A stretch of DNA of 25,223 nt from a virus, in the IMG/VR virus record IMGVR_UViG_3300027971_000204, positions 1 to 25,223 of that record; one strand, 5' to 3'. Shown here one piece after another: positions 1 through 7,001 of the stretch. The notes under the pieces were generated by a model. The model was not told the origin of the DNA and did not search any database. It saw nothing but the letters and a program-made list of their open reading frames with translations. The stretch's first letter is position 1. Every line of letters begins with the position of its first letter. Made by a program: the position numbers and the translations under genes.

Positions 1-84
1 AACTGGTGCGGTCACTGGTGCTACGGGTGCTGTTACAGGAGCAACTGGTGCGGTCACTGGTGCTACGGGTGCTGTTATTGGTGC
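1..84 (-). repeat. 42-base in-frame tandem repeat coding for PVAP/VTAP stalk
   Basis: Two adjacent copies (1-42 and 43-84, the second diverging near its end) followed by degenerate partial copies to about 125. The unit codes 14 residues of alternating VAP and TAP. The array continues past the left edge, so total copy number is unknown. Repeats of this kind change length by slippage or recombination and could vary fibre stalk length. Confidence 0.8.
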
Positions 85-846
85 TACGGGTGATGCTACA
101 GGAGCAACTGATGATGCTACATTTTCATAAATATCTCCATATGCAACCCAACTATTAGTGTCAACTTTTACAAGTGTTGCTTTACCATATTGAGAGTCAA
201 TCCACATTTGACCATTTTTACTATTTATTGTTACACCAAGTTCTGGAGTAAAGATTGTTCTTCCATAATTTAATTGAATCAAGTTATACTGATAACCTAT
301 TGGAATTGCTATACCTGCATTTACTGGAACTGTTAATGTCATTGTAATTGGTGGGTTTGAGTCACCAGGAATTGGTGAACCTGCTACAGAAGATGCAAGT
401 AATATAGTTTTGCCAGCATCTTCAGGAATTAAAGTAAAATTATTTGTTTTTGTTGTAACTGTTGTTTGAACTCCAACTGTTGCAGATAAATTTGTAATTT
501 GTGTTTGAAGACTTATATCTGCTGTATCAACATATAACTTAGTTGCTGCATGAAGATTTGAAGTTGGTGCACCAGAAAGTGTAAGAATACCAGACATGGT
601 ATCTCCAGATTTTGAAACTTTTGACGAATTAAGGGCTGTATCTGCATCTACAAGTGCTTGTAAGTGTTTTGCTATTGATGGGTTTACAAGGTTTGCTGTG
701 TTTGTATTAGATCCATCATATGTATAAGATCCATAATGATATAGTCTTAGGGCTGCTTGGATATCTGCGGCATCTGAAAGTGATGGAACCTTAGTATTAA
801 AAAGTCCAGAACCAGAAACGGTATTATCAATATTTTCTGCTGCCAC
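1..846 (-). CDS. Tail fibre-type protein, 3' end cut by window edge
   Basis: Runs leftward off the window; 282 codons are visible. The start is GTG at 846, with AAGGGTG about 10 bases upstream and an in-frame TGA three codons before it, so no longer start is possible. Residues 80-107 carry the motif SGDTMSGILTLSGAP followed by LHAATKLYVD, which is classic for phage tail fibres near the trimerising shaft. From about residue 240 the protein becomes a low-complexity run of PVAP and VTAP units encoded by a 42-base repeat, probably a flexible stalk. It is the last visible gene of the leftward structural block. The receptor-binding end, if there is one, lies outside the window. Confidence 0.8.
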   Translation of the reverse strand, partial: MAAENIDNTVSGSGLFNTKVPSLSDAADIQAALRLYHYGSYTYDGSNTNTANLVNPSIAKHLQALVDADTALNSSKVSKSGDTMSGILTLSGAPTSNLHAATKLYVDTADISLQTQITNLSATVGVQTTVTTKTNNFTLIPEDAGKTILLASSVAGSPIPGDSNPPITMTLTVPVNAGIAIPIGYQYNLIQLNYGRTIFTPELGVTINSKNGQMWIDSQYGKATLVKVDTNSWVAYGDIYENVASSVAPVASPVAPITAPVAPVTAPVAPVTAPVAPVTAPV

Positions 847-865
847 TACAAATCACCCTTTTTCA

Positions 866-1462
866 TTATACCACCGTAATAAATAAATGGACATACTTTG
901 GCCCAGTCATACTTGACCATGTGCCATCTATATATTCTACTCCCTTTATTTCAAGTGGTAGAGCAAGGAACCCTTGAGAAGTTATAAGGTCTTTTACTAT
1001 TAGCGTTGTTGCCAGGGGACCAGAAGTTTCTGATGATGAAACAGAGTACTGAATGCTAAACCTTGAAGAAGAAACATTGCTTTCAGATAAATCGTAAATT
1101 TCTGCTACGTTAATTGGAGCAAGTGTTATTTTTCCATTTGCTGGAGTGTATGGTCCTTTAATTGCAGAATAAAAATTTGTTTTTAGGCTAACCATTGGGG
1201 TCCATTGCAATGAACCGCCAGTAGAAACTTTTTGAAATACGGTTTTATAGGTTGATGAGTTAGGACTATAGTCAATTGCAATATCTAGAGACTGTGTATC
1301 TTGAGTAATACTATTTGCAACGTTTGTATCTCTTGGATCACCTTGAACTCCAATAATAATACTTCCACGATCTCCTTGTGGGCCTGTATCCAAATCAAGG
1401 CTAATACTTTCTGGTCCACCAAATATTGTTAAATCATCATTAGATAAAAGTATGTCTGCCAT
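866..1462 (-). CDS. Putative tail-associated structural protein
   Basis: 198 residues. The start codon at 1462 overlaps the stop of the upstream gene (TAATG), indicating translational coupling. Near residues 27-43 it has a short collagen-like stretch (GPQGDRG and GVQGDP); the rest is Ser/Thr/Val-rich and looks beta-structured, as in fibre or baseplate-peripheral proteins. It sits between a tail fibre and other collagen-bearing proteins, which supports a virion-surface role. I recognise no catalytic motif. Its last codons and stop (GTG GTA TAA) contain a GGTATAAT promoter-like word just upstream of the next gene. Confidence 0.6.
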   Translation of the reverse strand: MADILLSNDDLTIFGGPESISLDLDTGPQGDRGSIIIGVQGDPRDTNVANSITQDTQSLDIAIDYSPNSSTYKTVFQKVSTGGSLQWTPMVSLKTNFYSAIKGPYTPANGKITLAPINVAEIYDLSESNVSSSRFSIQYSVSSSETSGPLATTLIVKDLITSQGFLALPLEIKGVEYIDGTWSSMTGPKYVHLFITVV

Positions 1463-1914
1463 TAGGCACCCGATGTTGCAGACGTAGCGCCTGTAACCTG
1501 ATCTGTAATTGTAATTTTACCTGTAACTAATGTATGGACTAGTTCATAAGATCCAGTTCCAGGTGCTCCTGCTGGTTTCTTGACTTCAACATCATAAACA
1601 TATTCTGTTCCAGCAACAAGTGATGAGGCATCTCCTGGTCTAATTGCACATTGAACAAATGTCCAATCATCTGAAACTCTAGCAAAACATTTTATTGGTG
1701 TGCCTGCTGAGCCACGAACTGTAGATATTGTAAATTGTGCACTATCGTACGGTGCTGATGAATCTGTTACATCATCTGGAGTATTTGCATAGTTTGTTGG
1801 TAAATAAAATGAACTTAAATCAAAAACAGTCCCATCGTTCTTTTTCGGGTAGATACGAAACTCAAAGGTATCACCCTTATAGTAATTAAAGTCATAGGTT
1901 GCTGGAAATGCCAT
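1462..1914 (-). CDS. Putative tail/baseplate accessory protein
   Basis: 150 residues from the ATG at 1914. I chose this start over one 24 bases upstream because a GGTATAAT -10 element (TATAAT at 1926-1921) lies exactly 6 bases before it, as at many other genes here. The N-terminus has the pattern YYKGDTFEFRIYPKKNDGT, resembling the first beta-strands of BppU-like baseplate proteins; the protein at 4498-4878 has a similar RGDTSPLRVEFLEDDE pattern. The C-terminal tail is Thr/Ala/Ser/Gly-rich. It lies in the leftward structural block and its stop overlaps the next start. The exact role is not determinable. Confidence 0.6.
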   Translation of the reverse strand: MAFPATYDFNYYKGDTFEFRIYPKKNDGTVFDLSSFYLPTNYANTPDDVTDSSAPYDSAQFTISTVRGSAGTPIKCFARVSDDWTFVQCAIRPGDASSLVAGTEYVYDVEVKKPAGAPGTGSYELVHTLVTGKITITDQVTGATSATSGA

Positions 1915-1930
1915 GATTTTATTATACCAC
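1915..1930 (-). promoter_or_regulatory. Leaderless extended -10 promoter inside the upstream gene's stop codon
   Basis: Minus strand reads GTGGTATAAT, then 6 bases, then ATG at 1914. The GTG GTA TAA of the preceding gene's final codons and stop (ending at 1922) forms most of the element, so the promoter and the end of the coding sequence share bases. Confidence 0.65.
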
Positions 1931-2650
1931 GCTGACATAGATAGAATTAAGAATTACAGAAGAGTCATAATCTGTTCTTATCTGTGGGATTGCACCATTT
2001 CCCCAAATTTTTTGGTTTTCTATAAATACTTGCTGTGTTACTGTTATTGGATAAGTATGTTGATATTTCATAGATCCTATAAATTGTGAAATTTCTAATT
2101 CGCTGTTTGGAGAATATGTTCTAATCCATGCCTCTGTGTTTGTATTATAGGTTGTTAACTCAAAACTATATGTTATAAATAACTGAGCGCCTTCTTTTAA
2201 CCCTTTAAAATTAAATGATTTTGAGTGATTATTCCATAAAGAAGTACAACCTTCTGGCAAGTATGTTTCACGTGAAACGCTATCTGATCCCAAAAATACT
2301 GAAACCCATCCATCATCGCCTTCTGATATTCCTAATTTAAAAAAATGAGTTGATTTGTTATGATAAGAGGCCCATCCTGATTGTTGTCCTGAAGAAGAAA
2401 GTGAACTTTTTCCATCCTGTCCATTTTGTCCTTTTTGTCCCCTTTCACCAGTTTCACCAGTATCGCCTTTGGGTCCTTGAGGTCCTTGTAATCCATCTTT
2501 TCCACTTGGTCCTTGAGGTCCTACTGGTCCAGGAACTGGAAGAAAAGAAAGTCCAGAATCTGGGTTTGTATTAAGTTGACTTTGTTCTACTTGTTCAGCA
2601 TAAGAAGATTTTTTTGCACCTGGGAAATCCATAGATTTAGAAACAGCCAT
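1922..2650 (-). CDS. Collagen-like fibre protein with C-terminal beta domain
   Basis: 242 residues. Residues 41-80 form about 13 continuous Gly-X-Y triplets (for example GPQGPSGKDGLQGPQGPKGD), enough for a collagen-like triple-helical stalk. The segment before it is a short hydrophilic N-terminus, probably the virion anchor. The C-terminal 160 residues, rich in Ser, Tyr, Thr and aromatic residues, probably form a trimeric head that contacts the host surface. The start at 2650 is set by a GATAAT element 6 bases upstream. Neighbouring genes also carry Gly-X-Y stretches, so this is a fibre cluster. Confidence 0.75.
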   Translation of the reverse strand: MAVSKSMDFPGAKKSSYAEQVEQSQLNTNPDSGLSFLPVPGPVGPQGPSGKDGLQGPQGPKGDTGETGERGQKGQNGQDGKSSLSSSGQQSGWASYHNKSTHFFKLGISEGDDGWVSVFLGSDSVSRETYLPEGCTSLWNNHSKSFNFKGLKEGAQLFITYSFELTTYNTNTEAWIRTYSPNSELEISQFIGSMKYQHTYPITVTQQVFIENQKIWGNGAIPQIRTDYDSSVILNSIYVSVV

Positions 2651-2665
2651 AAGTAGATTATCTCA
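2651..2665 (-). promoter_or_regulatory. Leaderless extended -10 promoter
   Basis: Minus strand TGAGATAAT (GATAAT at 2662-2657), then exactly 6 bases to the ATG at 2650. The extended TG at the expected place compensates for no clear -35. Confidence 0.6.
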
Positions 2666-2671
2666 CGACTT

Positions 2672-4123
2672 TTAAACTATACTTGTAATAATTCCGTTAG
2701 TTACTGTTATTGTTTTGTTATCTTGAGAAGTAAATGTTCCTGTTGCTCCCGTTGGTAAATCTCCAAGAGTTGCTATTTGGTTTTCTGGAGCAGAAGAACC
2801 ATTTAAAAATTCTCCATCGTTTCCACCTATAAAAACTCCAGCAGAAGCAGACACGAGAAGGTTAGAGCCAAGACCAGTAACAATACCATCAACAATTAAA
2901 AAACCGTCTTTTGCTGGGTCCTGTGGTGGATCTATGCCGTCCCAATAGTTTAGTTGACCTTCTACGTCTTCAATAGTTGCAATCTGGTTTGCTGGAACAT
3001 TAGAATCAAATAAAAATTCTCCACCAGATCCAGCAAGAACAATTTTTCCACCAGTTGTTGCATGTATAGTTACATTTCCTCCTGATCTAGCAGAAAGACC
3101 ATCTGTTACTATTGCTCCATCTGTAGTTGGAACTCCTGGATCTCCAGTAAAATCCCAAAAATTCAATGATGTGCTATCTGCACCCTTTGCTGCGAGTAAA
3201 TTCCAAAGTCCTGGTGAAGGAGTGTCTCCAACATTTCCACCATTAGCGTTGTATCGATACCAAAGTTGTCCGTCAAATGTTACAACATCTCCAACGGCAT
3301 ACGATGCACCTCCACTATATTCTCCAACATAATTCCAAAGTGCATCTGCACCATTTGTTCCTGGTGCTCCGTCTTGTCCTTTAGGAATCCAAACTTCCCA
3401 TTGTGCAGTATTTCCAACTGGATCACCAAGTTGTCCACTTGCTTTAGCAAGATATAGTTGTCCATCTGATCCTCGTACCACTGCAATGTTTGGAACATAA
3501 CCAGAAGATGGATTATAGTTTCCTAAATAATAAATTCCAAAATCAGCACCTGGGACACCGTCTGCACCATCAGCACCTGGGGCACCGTCTGCACCATCAG
3601 CACCTGGGGCACCGTCTGCACCATCAGCACCTGGGGCACCTTGTGGTCCAAGAATCTGACCCGCATTAGTCCATCCTGTTCCATTCCATGTCCAAAGGTT
3701 TCCAGCAAGGCTTTCTGCACTTGCAAGTAAAACTAAATATGTATCGCCAATGTTTGCATTTGTGATTGTAACATCTAGGTCTCCAAAATAATTAAAAGAA
3801 CCTTTGAGTAGTGTAGAAGAACCATCTGCTCCGTCTTCACCTGCTGGTAATGTAAAACTTTCGTTATCATCAATTACCCAACCAGTTGCAGAATTAGGAT
3901 CTTCACGAACTACATAAATTTTATTTGGATCAGTGTTATCTTTTACAAAAGCCCACCAATCACCATCTGCTAAACCTACTGGACCACCTTGGTAAATTGC
4001 AAGAAAAGCAGTTACGCTATTCCATGTACCAAGAAATAATGAGTCTTTACCGTCTGAACCATTTGATCCTGGTGCTCCTGGTGTTCCGTCTCCGCTACCA
4101 CCTGCTGTAGTAAAACGTGCCAT
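2672..4123 (-). CDS. Large collagen-like fibre with possible carbohydrate-binding modules
   Basis: 483 residues, the largest complete gene in the window. Gly-X-Y segments lie near residues 14-26, 160-193 and 248-258; the middle one is built from a 9-residue tandem unit (GADGADGAP). Between and after them are domains of about 50 residues. The one at 264-310 (SYAVGDVVTFDGQLWYRYNA, then SPGLWNLL) resembles CBM5/12-type chitin-binding modules; 196-247 is a weaker version. This suggests a modular adhesin binding host surface glycans. It starts 2 bases after the preceding stop without its own -10, so it is probably co-transcribed with it. The carbohydrate-binding assignment is by eye. Confidence 0.72.
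   Translation of the reverse strand: MARFTTAGGSGDGTPGAPGSNGSDGKDSLFLGTWNSVTAFLAIYQGGPVGLADGDWWAFVKDNTDPNKIYVVREDPNSATGWVIDDNESFTLPAGEDGADGSSTLLKGSFNYFGDLDVTITNANIGDTYLVLLASAESLAGNLWTWNGTGWTNAGQILGPQGAPGADGADGAPGADGADGAPGADGADGVPGADFGIYYLGNYNPSSGYVPNIAVVRGSDGQLYLAKASGQLGDPVGNTAQWEVWIPKGQDGAPGTNGADALWNYVGEYSGGASYAVGDVVTFDGQLWYRYNANGGNVGDTPSPGLWNLLAAKGADSTSLNFWDFTGDPGVPTTDGAIVTDGLSARSGGNVTIHATTGGKIVLAGSGGEFLFDSNVPANQIATIEDVEGQLNYWDGIDPPQDPAKDGFLIVDGIVTGLGSNLLVSASAGVFIGGNDGEFLNGSSAPENQIATLGDLPTGATGTFTSQDNKTITVTNGIITSIV
3546..3640 (-). repeat. 27-base in-frame tandem repeat (GADGADGAP)
   Basis: Three complete 27-base units (3546-3572, 3573-3599, 3600-3626) plus a partial fourth. Units 2 and 3 are identical at DNA level; the first differs by one base. 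They encode the collagen-like stalk of the surrounding fibre gene. Near-perfect identity in an AT-rich genome indicates recent slippage. Confidence 0.9.
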
Positions 4124-4125
4124 TA

Positions 4126-4398
4126 TTATTCAAGACCTGTCTTGAGAACTGCAATTGCTGAACCATTTACATTTGTTATTGCATATAGCGCATTTGTTCC
4201 AGGTAGTTCAACAGAAAATGCTGATCCTGGAGCAATACGATATCCGTAATCAGATGCTGTTACTCCTTCTCCGCCAACATATACATATGCTGATGCGTGA
4301 ATATTTTGAATTGTAATGTCCATTCCAGAATGCATTCCGTTTGGAGTTAATCGGGTAGCAGTTGTGCTATCAAGGGTTACGAGGGCATGTAGTGTCAT
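4126..4398 (-). CDS. Small putative virion-surface protein
   Basis: 90 residues, no membrane segment. It is a small beta-rich protein with a segment like IQNIHASAYVYVGGEGVTAS and then GYRIAPGSAFSVELPG, a pattern I associate with small proteins coded next to phage fibre genes; no enzyme motif is seen. The start at 4398 has a GTGGTACAAT element with exactly 6 bases between the -10 and ATG, so it is probably leaderless. The large fibre gene follows 2 bases after its stop. Function beyond virion association is unknown. Confidence 0.6.
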   Translation of the reverse strand: MTLHALVTLDSTTATRLTPNGMHSGMDITIQNIHASAYVYVGGEGVTASDYGYRIAPGSAFSVELPGTNALYAITNVNGSAIAVLKTGLE

Positions 4399-4414
4399 AC
4401 TTAGATTGTACCAC
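4399..4414 (-). promoter_or_regulatory. Leaderless extended -10 promoter
   Basis: Minus strand GTGGTACAAT with TACAAT at 4410-4405, six bases before the ATG at 4398. It probably drives this gene and the fibre gene behind it. Confidence 0.65.
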
Positions 4415-4498
4415 TTATTTTACTTTAAAGGTTTTGTTTTTAATTTTAATTACTGAAGGCAACTCAGGTCTTGGAGTTGTAACTTTTACTATAGCCAT
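4415..4498 (-). CDS. 27-residue basic peptide, coupled gene
   Basis: ATG at 4498 overlaps the stop of the upstream gene (TAATG), so translation is likely coupled. The product is Lys-rich: MAIVKVTTPRPELP, then VIKIKNKTFKVK. It fills the gap between two structural genes exactly, and the stop lies just before the next promoter. Nothing else is known about it. Its reality rests on the overlap and the lack of other content in the gap. Confidence 0.55.
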   Translation of the reverse strand: MAIVKVTTPRPELPSVIKIKNKTFKVK

Positions 4499-4878
4499 TA
4501 TAGACTACCTGTAATATCCCCAAGGACTGATATAGTTCCAATCAAAGGTGTCCAAATTGTTTCTCCGTCAATAGTTACTTGAAGGTCAAAAGTTAATTCT
4601 GTTACAACTGATTTATAACCAGTACCCCATAATTCAGTAATAGATGCTGGAGCCATAATGTCTACATATCCACTTCCTGCCGTAACTTCCAGGGAATCAA
4701 GAGCATCAGACTGAGGATCATAAGTAGTAGCCTCAAAGGTCCAATCAGAAGTATCAAAATATGTTACTTCGTCATCTTCTAAAAATTCAACACGAAGGGG
4801 TGAGGTGTCTCCTCTAACGATTTGCCATTTAATTCTGGCTGGATCTGCTCCAAATACTTCTGGTCCACAAAGAGTCAT
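4498..4878 (-). CDS. Putative tail/baseplate accessory protein
   Basis: 126 residues from ATG 4878. The N-terminal part contains IKWQIVRGDTSPLRVEFLED, a beta-strand pattern seen at the start of BppU-like and related baseplate or fibre-attachment proteins, and similar to the start of the protein at 1462-1914. A TATAAT box on the minus strand (4893-4888) lies 9 bases before this ATG. An in-frame upstream extension to 5007 would run through the promoter and was rejected. It is the first structural gene after a regulatory gap. Confidence 0.6.
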   Translation of the reverse strand: MTLCGPEVFGADPARIKWQIVRGDTSPLRVEFLEDDEVTYFDTSDWTFEATTYDPQSDALDSLEVTAGSGYVDIMAPASITELWGTGYKSVVTELTFDLQVTIDGETIWTPLIGTISVLGDITGSL

Positions 4879-4887
4879 AGTAATAAG

Positions 4888-4949
4888 ATTATACCATAAA
4901 TAAAGACTAATACCTTGATTGGTGGGTATAGGACAAACCAAGGTATTAG
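4888..4949 (-). promoter_or_regulatory. Promoter with an 11-bp inverted repeat (candidate operator)
   Basis: TATAAT (4893-4888) precedes the structural gene at 4878. Just upstream is a perfect 11-base inverted repeat, CTAATACCTTG at 4907-4917 and CAAGGTATTAG at 4939-4949, separated by 21 bases. Its left arm covers the expected -35 position, so a dimeric regulator bound there could block or loop this promoter. As RNA it could form a long-loop hairpin instead. Confidence 0.5.
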
Positions 4950-5098
4950 CCAGTAATAAAAGTATACCATAATAGGACAATCTGGACATGATATTTAAAG
5001 TTATCAAATTGTTATAATAGACAATGTCCGTTTTGTTACCATAAGTCTATTTTGACCATGTATGCGATAGTGTATACTAAATATATATAAGAGAAAAG

Positions 5099-5129
5099 AA
5101 CTATCTTTATAGTTTTAAAAGATATCTTT
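5099..5129. terminator. AT-rich hairpins after the holin-like gene
   Basis: AACTAT-CTTT-ATAGTT (5099-5114) forms a 6-bp stem with a 4-base loop, followed on the minus strand by CTTTTCTCTT. Next to it lies a perfect 12-base palindrome AAAGATATCTTT (5118-5129). On the minus strand these come after the stop of the gene at 5149 and may act as a weak terminator. The rest of 4950-5148 holds AT-rich sequence with no convincing gene. Confidence 0.4.
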
Positions 5130-5148
5130 ATATATAGTATATAGCAAA

Positions 5149-5415
5149 TTATTTTTTAGTATTAGCGATATGATCAAGCAACATTTTATACATGTCGTCA
5201 AGTTTCTTTTCTTGGCGATCTCTAGATTTTACAGAATCAATTCTTTGGTCGTCCAAAGCGCTTTCTAATCTATTAATTTGATCTTTCATTGATGATCCAG
5301 AATTCGGCTTAAGTTCGCTGAGATAATGTTTAACCATCCACTTGATTCCAAGAGCGATTGATGATACAATTGTAAGAATGGCTACTAATAGTGAAGCCCA
5401 GTCTTGTATTGTCAT
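5149..5415 (-). CDS. Putative holin (one membrane span plus coiled coil)
   Basis: 88 residues. Residues about 8-30 (WASLLVAILTIVSSIALGIK) form one strongly hydrophobic span; the rest is a charged, probably coiled-coil tail with many Lys, Asp and Arg. This layout matches small actinophage holins of the DUF2746 type, which permeabilise the cytoplasmic membrane to let the endolysin out, but single-span phage membrane proteins have other roles too. No endolysin is visible next to it. The start at 5415 has TATAAT 9 bases upstream (AATAAT at 6), within a promoter shared back to back with the rightward gene at 5448. Confidence 0.55.
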   Translation of the reverse strand: MTIQDWASLLVAILTIVSSIALGIKWMVKHYLSELKPNSGSSMKDQINRLESALDDQRIDSVKSRDRQEKKLDDMYKMLLDHIANTKK

Positions 5416-5447
5416 AGTAACATTATTATAAGGGGTATATTACAAAA
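5416..5447. promoter_or_regulatory. Compact divergent promoter joining the two transcription arms
   Basis: Leftward TATAAT occupies 5430-5425 and rightward TATATT occupies 5436-5441, only 5 bases apart. The rightward start codon at 5448 lies exactly 6 bases after its -10, so that gene should be leaderless. The two core promoters fully overlap, so one RNA polymerase should exclude the other. This is the boundary between the leftward structural block and the rightward accessory and early-type genes. Confidence 0.6.
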
Positions 5448-6218
5448 ATGAAAACAGAGATACTCAATACGTTAGAGTATTCTAAGAATTTAATTATATC
5501 CCCTGACATGGATGGTTTTATGACCGCAAAATTATTAGAGCGTTTTAACGGTTCGCAAATAGTAGGTTCTTACGACAAAAATATTTTATGTCTCGCCGAT
5601 GATATAGATCCGTCGGAATGTTTGTTCGTCGACTGCGATATGAATAGACAAGAGTTTGTATCTCTCGGCAATCATATGCGACTATTAGAAGACGGTATGT
5701 CAGTCGAGTCGTTTAATCCAAATGTTCACTTTGGCGTCACGACATATAGCGACAAGTTTCCTTTCGCAACCGCTTTTTTGATAAGTTTCGCAACAGAGGT
5801 TCAAACCTCACCTGCAGACCTTATACGCATGGCATTTGCTGATTCAACTCTCAAGAACATGGAGAAGTATGAGCCTAACATGCGAAACTGGTCTGATAGG
5901 ATGGATCATCCTGCAGTTCAGTACATAATGGACAATTCGGACATTGCAAGAAAAGATGATGCACAAGCAAGGTTTGATTATGTTGATCAATCATTTACTT
6001 CTAAAAGATATAGCAAGGGACGTTATTTGACTACCCTTAATAGGGCCCTAGAAGACCACGGGATGAAGTTTAAACCATTTACCAAGGGTAATAAGTACAT
6101 ATGCGACAAAGTTGGCATAGAAACCCTTATAAGGTATAATAGAGATATCATATCTTACGCAGAGATATTTACAGGAGAGTATTCTGTAACATACGACCAG
6201 GAAAAGGAATGGAAATAA
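5448..6218 (+). CDS. DHH-like phosphoesterase-type protein
   Basis: 256 residues. The N-terminus has IISPDMDGFMTA (D20, D22), like the D-x-D-G-x-x-x-A metal-binding motif I of DHH/RecJ-type phosphoesterases, followed by LFVDCDMNR (D62, D64), like motif II. A canonical DHH triad is not obvious, so activity is uncertain; it could be a nuclease or a nucleotide phosphodiesterase. Start set by the leaderless promoter 6 bases upstream. It is followed 1 base later by a small gene, so the pair is an operon. Confidence 0.55.
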   Translation: MKTEILNTLEYSKNLIISPDMDGFMTAKLLERFNGSQIVGSYDKNILCLADDIDPSECLFVDCDMNRQEFVSLGNHMRLLEDGMSVESFNPNVHFGVTTYSDKFPFATAFLISFATEVQTSPADLIRMAFADSTLKNMEKYEPNMRNWSDRMDHPAVQYIMDNSDIARKDDAQARFDYVDQSFTSKRYSKGRYLTTLNRALEDHGMKFKPFTKGNKYICDKVGIETLIRYNRDIISYAEIFTGEYSVTYDQEKEWK

Positions 6219-6219
6219 A

Positions 6220-6420
6220 ATGTCACTAAGTAAAGAAGAAGCAGTCCAGTTAATGTGTGAAACTGTGAATAATTTTAATAGACAAATAGCAGCATCGCAA
6301 AATATGGACATAAAGAAAATTGAAGAACATATTGTTACTCAGGCAGAACAATTAAAGTATATGAATGGTTTGCTATATGATACTTTGTTGCAAGCCGATG
6401 TTATAACTGAGAGTTATTAA
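6220..6420 (+). CDS. Hypothetical small helical protein
   Basis: 66 residues, mostly alpha-helical by composition (EEAVQLMCETVNNFNRQI, then KKIEEHIVTQAEQLKYM), soluble and acidic. It starts 1 base after the DHH-like gene, with an AAAAGGAA ribosome site inside the end of that gene, so it is co-transcribed. No known family recognised. Confidence 0.65.
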   Translation: MSLSKEEAVQLMCETVNNFNRQIAASQNMDIKKIEEHIVTQAEQLKYMNGLLYDTLLQADVITESY

Positions 6421-6422
6421 TA

Positions 6423-6569
6423 ATGGAAATAAAACAATATCTAATGAATTGTGATTTAGAAGATCTTTCTGAGTCTACCCAGGAAAAATACGAAAACCTT
6501 GCAAACCTTCGTATGTCAACTGAGAAGTATTGGAGAGATAGAATCTCTGCCGAAAATCAATCTAATTGA
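6423..6569 (+). CDS. Hypothetical 48-residue protein
   Basis: ATG at 6423 is two bases after the upstream stop. The product is MEIKQYLMNCDLEDLS and onward to ENQSN: acidic N-terminal half, helical, with Trp and Arg near the end. No motif recognised. Its end overlaps the end of the convergent minus-strand gene by 13 bases. It completes the three-gene operon from 5448. Confidence 0.55.
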   Translation: MEIKQYLMNCDLEDLSESTQEKYENLANLRMSTEKYWRDRISAENQSN

Positions 6570-6772
6570 TGATGAGATTCTGTTTTACAAGAACATCCGT
6601 TGCAACAAGTATCTGAAAATAATTTGACAGCCAGGTTAGGCTCTTCTTGCCAAAACTGATCTCTTCCCATGTTGTCTGTTACTGGGAAAGGACTTGATTC
6701 AAATTGTGGATTACTTGGCTCTGTTCTAACTTCTAAGTCCCAGGAATTTTCTAGATTATCTAATATGCCCAT
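6557..6772 (-). CDS. Hypothetical protein with Cys cluster
   Basis: 71 residues. The C-terminal end carries C-C-x-x-C-x-C (CCNGCSC), which could bind zinc or an Fe-S cluster, followed by TESHHQLD. The remainder is acidic and Pro/Asn-rich. Start at 6772 is supported by TATAAT exactly 6 bases upstream on the minus strand. It is a lone minus-strand gene converging on the operon from 5448. Confidence 0.6.
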   Translation of the reverse strand: MGILDNLENSWDLEVRTEPSNPQFESSPFPVTDNMGRDQFWQEEPNLAVKLFSDTCCNGCSCKTESHHQLD

Positions 6773-7001
6773 AAGAATATTATACTCTATTCCGTCGAAA
6801 TCTGAAAAATTTTGTAAAACCTAAATACCCTAAAATCTGAATATTTTGTCTAGATGTATGATACATACTATACAAAAAATACACACAAAAAAATAGTGCG
6901 CCCATAATAGGCACACCATTCTCTTTAGTATCTTGGTAGATCTAGTTTAGCACCACTACCCGCAAAAGGTTTAGCATTTTGCAAGTGACTAGTGGGTGGT
7001 T
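6773..7001. other. Intergenic region with palindrome, no gene seen
   Basis: Contains the minus-strand leaderless promoter (TATAAT at 6784-6779) for the gene at 6772, a perfect ATGTAT-G-ATACAT palindrome at 6854-6866, and a possible GCAAAA/TTTTGC stem at 6962-6982 that could end transcription of the minus-strand genes coming from 7325. No convincing open frame. Confidence 0.45.

Noticed and set aside
2350-2574. Plus-strand open frame of 74 codons opposite the collagen-like gene
   Set aside because: It is the antisense of Gly-X-Y codons, has a hydrophobic low-complexity translation and no ribosome site.
3546-3640. Regular 27-base repeats as a possible CRISPR array
   Set aside because: Units are head-to-tail without unique spacers and are in frame with the fibre gene, coding GADGADGAP.
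4879-5007. N-terminal extension of the structural gene at 4498-4878
   Set aside because: It would run through the TATAAT box and the inverted repeat, and its translation is unlike the rest of the protein.
5028-5050. TATAAT with a nearby ATG on the plus strand
   Set aside because: The frame that follows codes only six residues before a stop, and the spacing is 5 bases.
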